Shown: in pieces, positions 5,359-9,854 of the stretch
How positions within the stretch are numbered: the stretch's first letter is position 1
Layout: each line of letters opens with the position of its first letter
DNA from: Gemmatimonadota bacterium
Lineage (GTDB): Bacteria > Gemmatimonadota > Gemmatimonadetes > Longimicrobiales > Gaopeijiaceae
DNA: 9,854 bases
NCBI GenBank assembly: GCA_030618065.1
Contig: JAUXEE010000040.1
Span: 1-9,854, forward strand
Direction of reading: 5' to 3'
Program-made: the position numbers and the translations under genes
Notes under the pieces: generated by a model
The model's database searches: none
Told to the model about the DNA's origin: nothing
The model's input: the letters and a program-made list of their open reading frames with translations, nothing else

Positions 5359-6281
5359 TCGACCTCACACCACTGGACGTCCGGAAAAAAAGAGGAGACT
5401 TCCGCCGGATTCTTCGGGGTTACGATCCCGAGGAGGTGGATACCTTCATGGAGTTGGTGGCCGAGAGGTTCGAGGAGTTGGTGAGGGGCCACCTCTCCCT
5501 CTCAGAAAAGACCGACCGGCTCGAGAGCCAACTGAATGCCCTGGAGGGGCGGGAGAATGCCGTCCAGGAAGCGCTTGTCACGGCCCAGAAGCTCAGGGAG
5601 GAAGTGCGGGAACAAAGCCGCCATGACGCGGAGGTTCTCCAGGAGCAGGCCAAACGAGAGGTGGATCTTCTCAAAGCCGAGGCCGAAGGGGAAATTGCCC
5701 ACCGTCTGAGTGAAGCCGAGGGCCTGATTCGCGAGCGGCAGAGAGCCTTGGAGGATCTGGAGCGGAACCGCATCAAGTTCCTCAAATCCTTCCGGAGCCT
5801 TCTCGAGCGGGAGTTGGACGCCGTGGAAGTGGAGGAGGCCCGGCGGCCTCTGGAAGATACACCGGTGGAGCTGGATCTTCGGGGGTGGAAGCCCGGCGGT
5901 GGCCTGGATGAGGAAGAAGAGGCTGAGGATGCACCGTCTGGGGCCGAGGAAGCACCGGTTGAGGCTGAGCCGGAGCAGGATGAGGAGGTGGTGACCGAGG
6001 GAATGGAAGCCTCGGTGGAGGAGGTCGAGATCGAGGAGGTCGAGGTCGAGGAGTTCGAGGCCGAGGTCGAAGATGGTGATGAAGAGGGGGCCCCGGGCGG
6101 CTTCGAGACCCAGATTCTCGAGGGCGCAAAGCCGACAGACCTGAACATCCAGCCGGAAGAAGAGAGTTGGTCTCCGGAGGAGGCGCCGTCGGAGAATGAG
6201 GACACCTCCTCCTCACCCCAGGAGCCAAAGTGGCTTTTCTCCCTTCTGAAGAAGGAGGAGGAGAGGGGGGAAGAAGGCTAG
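5355..6281 (+). CDS. divIVA: DivIVA-domain coiled-coil protein with long acidic C-terminal tail
   Basis: 308 residues. The N-terminal part (1-45), DLTPLDVRKKRGDFRRILRG then YDPEEVDTFMELVAERFEEL, is the lipid-binding DivIVA domain pattern, including the RGYDPEEVD core (21-29). Residues ~45-165 are a continuous charged coiled coil (LSEKTDRLESQLNALEGRE, LLKAEAEGEIAHRLSEAEGL), expected to oligomerise. From ~183 to ~290 the protein is low-complexity and very acidic, with EEVEIEEVEVEEFEAEVED at 222-240. It ends with a hydrophobic/basic peptide, PKWLFSLLKK (291-300). DivIVA proteins mark curved membrane at poles or division sites and recruit partners; the partner here is unknown. GGAGAG (5341-5346) stands 8 bases before the ATG, which overlaps the yggS stop. 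The family assignment is sound for the N-terminal domain; I infer no function for the tail. Confidence 0.88.
   Translation: MIDLTPLDVRKKRGDFRRILRGYDPEEVDTFMELVAERFEELVRGHLSLSEKTDRLESQLNALEGRENAVQEALVTAQKLREEVREQSRHDAEVLQEQAKREVDLLKAEAEGEIAHRLSEAEGLIRERQRALEDLERNRIKFLKSFRSLLERELDAVEVEEARRPLEDTPVELDLRGWKPGGGLDEEEEAEDAPSGAEEAPVEAEPEQDEEVVTEGMEASVEEVEIEEVEVEEFEAEVEDGDEEGAPGGFETQILEGAKPTDLNIQPEEESWSPEEAPSENEDTSSSPQEPKWLFSLLKKEEERGEEG
6018..6070 (+). repeat. Imperfect GAGGTC-type hexamer repeats in divIVA
   Basis: A run of imperfect 6-base units (GAGGTCGAG, ATCGAG, GAGGTC, GAGTTC, GAGGCC) encodes the alternating E-E-V/E-V acidic tract of DivIVA. Such low-complexity coding repeats may expand or shrink by slippage in whole codons. 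Confidence 0.45.
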
Positions 6282-6284
6282 GGG

Positions 6285-7136
6285 ATGGGCATGACAAGGC
6301 CCCCTTCAGCCGACCTGTTGAGCTTTCTTCGGGAGGCCCATGGTGCCATCCGGGCCCGATGTGGCGTGGAGCCCAGGGTGGGGATCATTCTGGGAACAGG
6401 GCTCGGGGGGCTGGCACGGGAAATCCAGGTCGAGGCTTCGATTCCCTACGATGAGATTCCCCATTTCCCCCTTTCCACCGTAGAAAGCCACGAGGGACGC
6501 CTCCTTCTCGGGACCCTGGCCGGCACTCCGGTGGTGGCCATGCAAGGTAGATTCCATCTCTATGAGGGCTACACCCTCCAGGAAGTCACCTTCCCCCTCC
6601 GGGTCATGAAGCTTCTGGGGGTCCAGATCCTGGTGGTGTCTGCTGCTTGCGGGGGAATGAACCCTCTCTGGAAGCCCGGGGAGTTGGTGCTTCTGGACGA
6701 CCATATCAACCTTCTGGGGGATAACCCCCTGGTGGGTCCAAATCTGGATGAGTTTGGTCCCAGATTCCCGGACATGTCCGAGCCGTATGACCGGGAGCTC
6801 CAGGAGTTGGCCCTGAAGGTGGCGTCGGAGGAAGGCATTCCCCTGCACAAGGGCGTATATGTGGCCGTTCAGGGGCCGAATCTGGAGACCCGGGCGGAGT
6901 ACCGAATGCTCCGGGCCATGGGTGCCGACGTGGTAGGAATGTCCACGGTCCCCGAGGTCATCGTGGCTCGTCACATGGGAGTGCGGGTGCTGGGAGTCAC
7001 CATCATCACCGATGCCTGCTTGCCCGACGTTCTGGAGCCTGCCGACCTGGCCACCATAATCGAGACGGCCAAGCGGGCCGAACCGAGTCTCACCGCCCTG
7101 GTTCGTGGGGTTGTGGCTCATCTTTCCAAACCCTGA
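6285..7136 (+). CDS. Purine nucleoside phosphorylase, trimeric (PNP/MTAP family)
   Basis: 283 residues, the usual length. The enzyme cleaves purine (deoxy)nucleosides with phosphate to give a free base and ribose-1-phosphate for purine salvage. Family motifs: GIILGTGLGGLA (33-44), HFPLSTVESHEGRLLLG (60-76), MQGRFHLYEGY (86-96, phosphate/ribose site), GGMNP (123-127), DHINLLGDNPL (139-149), FPDMSEPYD (161-169), VQGPNLETRAEY (195-206, base-binding Glu201) and GADVVGMSTVPEVIVARH (213-230, Met219). The base-site segment reads ITDACLPD with Asp243, where human and Bacillus 6-oxopurine PNPs have ITN (Asn). An Asp near this site is a feature of adenosine-accepting MTAP relatives, so the exact substrate is uncertain. 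The gene starts 3 bases after divIVA; the second in-frame ATG (6291) is an alternative start. AAGG (6274-6277) lies 7 bases upstream. I leave the symbol blank because naming (punA, deoD-like, mtnP-like) depends on specificity. Confidence 0.92.
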   Translation: MGMTRPPSADLLSFLREAHGAIRARCGVEPRVGIILGTGLGGLAREIQVEASIPYDEIPHFPLSTVESHEGRLLLGTLAGTPVVAMQGRFHLYEGYTLQEVTFPLRVMKLLGVQILVVSAACGGMNPLWKPGELVLLDDHINLLGDNPLVGPNLDEFGPRFPDMSEPYDRELQELALKVASEEGIPLHKGVYVAVQGPNLETRAEYRMLRAMGADVVGMSTVPEVIVARHMGVRVLGVTIITDACLPDVLEPADLATIIETAKRAEPSLTALVRGVVAHLSKP

Positions 7137-7149
7137 GACCACTTTTTCT

Positions 7150-9854
7150 ATGCGCTATCCGGAGTTGCCCAGGAGTCCTCTTCGACTGGAAGAGGGAATT
7201 CTCGAGAAATGGCGGGAAGAGGAACTCTTCCGACAGACTTTGGATGCCACGGCTCAGGGGACATCCTTCGTGTTTTATGAGGGTCCTCCCACGGCCAATG
7301 GAAAACCGGGCCTACATCATATCATCAGCCGGACCCTGAAGGACCTGGTCTGCCGGCATCAAACCATGAAGGGCAGGAGCGTCACCCGGATCGCGGGCTG
7401 GGACACCCACGGTCTTCCGGTGGAGATCGAAGCGGAGAGGAAGCTGGGGATCAGCGGGAAGCCCGAGATCGAGAAGGTGGGCATCGGACCCTTCAACGAG
7501 GTTTGCCGGGAATCCGTCTTCACCTACAAGGAGGAGTGGGAGAAGCTATCGGAGCGAATCGGGTATTGGCTCGACTACACTCGACCCTACGTCACCTACC
7601 ACCCGGAGTACATCGAGTCGGTATGGTGGATTCTCAAGGAGTTGGCTGGCCGTGGGCTTCTATATCGAGGCTATAAGAGCGTTCCCTACTGTCCCCGCTG
7701 TGGAACCGTTCTCTCATCTCACGAGGTGGCCCAAGGGTATAGGGACATTGAAGACGCCTCCCTTCTCTTCCTCTGCCCTCTTGCGGGTGAGCATGGAGAG
7801 CCGGACTCCGAAGGCAGGGCCTTCCTGGTTTGGACGACAACGCCGTGGACGGTTCCGTCGAACGTGGGGTTGGCCATCCACCCCAACCTCCGGTATGCAG
7901 AGGTGGCGGTGGGGGGCCGGCGTCTCATCCTGGCCGAGGCACTGGCTGAGGAAGTCCTGGGAGAGGGTGTGGAGATCCTGCGTCGGTATTCCGCCGATGA
8001 GTTGGAGGGGCAGTCCTACCTGAGGCCCCTGGACCTGGTTCCGGTTCCGGAGGATGCCGGGAATAGCTGGTCCGTGGTTTTGGAGGATTTCGTCAGCGCC
8101 GAAGAGGGTACCGGGATCGTTCACATGGCGCCGGCTTTCGGATCTGACGACTACACCGCTGGGCAGCGCCACGGTTTGGCGATGCTCCGGCCTGTGGATG
8201 ACGCTGGTCGATTCCTGGAAGACCTCCCTCTGGTGGGTGGGGTGTTCGTGAAGGACGCGGACCCTCTTCTGGTCGAGGAGCTTGGAAAGCGAGGGAACCT
8301 CCATTCCAGTGAGACGATTGTTCACTCCTACCCACATTGCTGGCGTTGTGACTCGCCACTGATCTACATGGCACGCGACTCATGGTTCGCAGCCACGTCT
8401 TCTTTGAAAGAGGAGATGCTGAAGGAAAACGGGGAGGTCCAGTGGCTCCCTCCTGAGGTCGGCGAAAAGCGCTTTGGGGAATGGCTCGAAAATAATGTGG
8501 ACTGGGCCCTGTCCCGGGACCGCTACTGGGGCACACCACTGCCGGCCTGGGTTTGCGAGGAGGACCAGGAGCATGTGGTTTGGGTGGGTGGCCTGGAGGA
8601 ATTGCGTGATCTCGCCGGAGGTTTGCCGGAGAATTTCGATCCACACCGTCCGTTCATCGACGAGATCACCATTCCGTGCCAAAGCTGCGGAGGCACCATG
8701 CGGCGGACGCCTGGGGTCATGGATTGTTGGTTCGACTCCGGAGCCATGCCCTTCGCCCAGTGGCACTACCCATTCGAAAACACCCAAGAATTCGAAGCCC
8801 ACTTCCCGGCCGATTTCATCTGTGAGGCTCTGGATCAGACCCGGGGATGGTTTTACTCCCTGCTGGCCATCTCCATCATGTTGGGGAGGGGAAAACCGTA
8901 CCGGAGCGTGATGGTGAACGGCCTCATTCTCGACGAGAATGGGCAGAAGATGTCGAAGTCCCGGGGTAATGTGGTCGATCCCTGGGACGCCATCGAGGAG
9001 CACGGCGCCGACGCGGTTCGTTGGTACCTGGTGACGGTCAGCCTACCGGGTGCATCCAAACGGTACGACCCGGAAGGAGTCCGGGAATCCTCTCGGAAGT
9101 TCTTCGATACTCTCCTCAACACCTATCGGTTCTTTTCCATCTATGCTTCGGCGGAGGGGTGGGCGCCTTCGGATGCAGATCCGGATCCCGGTTCGCGACC
9201 CATCATCGATCGCTGGATCCTCTCCCGCTTCTCTTCGCTGGTGTCGGAGGTCGAGGAGGACTTGGCGGCATACCGAGTGACTCAAGCATACCGGGCGGTA
9301 GGGGAGTTCCTGAGCGAAGATCTTTCCAATTGGTACGTCCGTCGCTCCCGGAGCCGGTTCTGGGGAAATGGGGAGTCTCCTGATTCCAGAGCCGCGTTCA
9401 GGACGCTCTGGGAGGTATTGGTCGATCTGACACGGGTCATAGCTCCGGTGACACCTTTTGTGGCTGACTGGATCCACCGGGCCCTCACGACCGAGAGTGT
9501 CCACCTGGCGTCCTTCCCCGTCCCCGCCGCTCACCGAGTGGACCGGGATCTGGAAGAAGGAATGGAGGCGGTCCGGGGCCTCGTGTCTTTGGGGCGGGCT
9601 GCCAGGGAAGAGGTCCAGATCCGCGTACGGCAGCCCTTGGGGAAGATGTATGCGGTCACACCGGGAGCTTTGATTCTGGATGGGGAGCTTCTGGATCTCC
9701 TGAAGGACGAGTTGAATGTGAAGGACGTGGCGTTCTTGAACTCGGCTGAAGGCCTCGTGGAACTTGCGGCGAGACCCAACTTTCGGGTCCTGGGTCCTCG
9801 GTTCCAGCAACGAACCGAGGAGGCGGCAACGGCCATCCGGTCCCTGTCGGCGGA
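7150..9854 (+). CDS. ileS: Isoleucyl-tRNA synthetase (N-terminal 901 residues, truncated by window end)
   Basis: The frame is open without a stop from ATG 7150 to the window end. IleRS charges tRNA-Ile and edits Val-tRNA-Ile. The catalytic signature reads NGKPGLHHIISRT: GLHH at residues 54-57 replaces the usual HxGH. The second signature, QKMSKSRGN (599-607), is canonical. The CP1 editing domain has VWTTTPWTVPSN (227-238) and GTGIVHMAPAFGSDDY (320-335), with the editing Asp retained (Asp333 by alignment from memory), so proofreading looks intact. Paired cysteines occur at C181/C184, C397/C400 and C510/C513. GWDTHGLPVE, LSRDRYWGTPLP, VMDCWFDSGAMPF and LDQTRGWFYS also match the family. The sequence resembles the longer bacterial/eukaryote-like IleRS type (over 1000 residues), so roughly 130-170 residues are missing beyond the window. 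The start lies 13 bases after the PNP stop with no Shine-Dalgarno sequence; coupling to PNP translation is likely. Confidence 0.97.
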   Translation, partial: MRYPELPRSPLRLEEGILEKWREEELFRQTLDATAQGTSFVFYEGPPTANGKPGLHHIISRTLKDLVCRHQTMKGRSVTRIAGWDTHGLPVEIEAERKLGISGKPEIEKVGIGPFNEVCRESVFTYKEEWEKLSERIGYWLDYTRPYVTYHPEYIESVWWILKELAGRGLLYRGYKSVPYCPRCGTVLSSHEVAQGYRDIEDASLLFLCPLAGEHGEPDSEGRAFLVWTTTPWTVPSNVGLAIHPNLRYAEVAVGGRRLILAEALAEEVLGEGVEILRRYSADELEGQSYLRPLDLVPVPEDAGNSWSVVLEDFVSAEEGTGIVHMAPAFGSDDYTAGQRHGLAMLRPVDDAGRFLEDLPLVGGVFVKDADPLLVEELGKRGNLHSSETIVHSYPHCWRCDSPLIYMARDSWFAATSSLKEEMLKENGEVQWLPPEVGEKRFGEWLENNVDWALSRDRYWGTPLPAWVCEEDQEHVVWVGGLEELRDLAGGLPENFDPHRPFIDEITIPCQSCGGTMRRTPGVMDCWFDSGAMPFAQWHYPFENTQEFEAHFPADFICEALDQTRGWFYSLLAISIMLGRGKPYRSVMVNGLILDENGQKMSKSRGNVVDPWDAIEEHGADAVRWYLVTVSLPGASKRYDPEGVRESSRKFFDTLLNTYRFFSIYASAEGWAPSDADPDPGSRPIIDRWILSRFSSLVSEVEEDLAAYRVTQAYRAVGEFLSEDLSNWYVRRSRSRFWGNGESPDSRAAFRTLWEVLVDLTRVIAPVTPFVADWIHRALTTESVHLASFPVPAAHRVDRDLEEGMEAVRGLVSLGRAAREEVQIRVRQPLGKMYAVTPGALILDGELLDLLKDELNVKDVAFLNSAEGLVELAARPNFRVLGPRFQQRTEEAATAIRSLSA

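Noticed and set aside
5420..6205. 261-codon reverse-strand open frame opposite divIVA, Ser-rich
   Set aside because: It is the antisense of Glu/Asp-rich codons (GAG/GAC read as CTC/GTC in another frame, giving Ser/Arg-rich low complexity). It has no recognisable domain, and the + strand DivIVA is clear.
6306..7142. 278-codon reverse-strand open frame opposite the PNP gene
   Set aside because: It has no family motif and fully overlaps a well-supported PNP; long antisense frames are expected in GC-rich DNA.
7652..8911. Short + strand frames inside ileS (123, 65 and 145 codons) as evidence of a frameshift or split gene
   Set aside because: Reading frame 7150 through to 9854 shows no stop and contains all IleRS motifs in order, so the gene is intact and the others are out-of-frame shadows.
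9043..9810. 255-codon reverse-strand open frame opposite ileS
   Set aside because: It is a shadow of ileS, whose frame is continuous and motif-rich here.
1..9854. Defence system, CRISPR array, mobile element, tRNA or other new multi-gene system
   Set aside because: No direct-repeat arrays, transposase or integrase motifs, terminal repeats or tRNA-like sequences were seen; every gene belongs to a known housekeeping or transport family.

Overview
The window is a dense, all-forward stretch of high-GC bacterial housekeeping DNA. I read eleven protein-coding genes, two of them cut by the window edges. All genes are on the + strand, and most junctions are overlaps or gaps of a few bases. The order ftsH-folP-cdaA, then exbB-exbD-exbD-tonB, then yggS-divIVA-PNP-ileS, together with the acidic high-GC protein style, suggests Gemmatimonadota or a related Gram-negative lineage. 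This is an inference from gene order and memory; no rRNA or other marker is present. A TonB/ExbBD system implies an outer membrane.

Region 1 (1-1978): the C-terminal tail of the FtsH protease, then folP (dihydropteroate synthase) and cdaA (membrane diadenylate cyclase). Each junction is a 4-base ATGA overlap. A 12-bp hairpin followed by a T-rich run lies just inside the folP reading frame. It looks like an intrinsic terminator or attenuator between ftsH and the body of folP-cdaA.

Region 2 (1979-4621): a 122-bp gap holding a good sigma70-type promoter (TTGACG-N17-TAGATT), then exbB, two different exbD paralogues and tonB. These form one energy-transducing unit that would power outer-membrane receptors from the proton motive force. 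A near-perfect intrinsic terminator ends the unit. Similar CCCGGG/TTGGCCCGG inverted repeats flank exbB.

Region 3 (4622-9854): a second transcription unit with yggS (PLP-homeostasis protein), a divIVA-family coiled-coil gene with a long acidic tail, a trimeric-type purine nucleoside phosphorylase, and the first 901 codons of ileS. The order resembles the ylmE-...-divIVA-ileS cluster of Gram-positives, with sepF/yggT absent and a PNP gene inserted.

No mobile element, CRISPR array, RNA gene or clearly new multi-gene system is visible. The points most worth a second look are the hairpin at the start of folP, the GLHH (instead of HxGH) signature in IleRS, the Asp in place of the purine-selecting Asn in the PNP, the unequal ExbD pair, and the acidic DivIVA tail with a hydrophobic end peptide. 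No stretch longer than about 125 bases lacks a gene.
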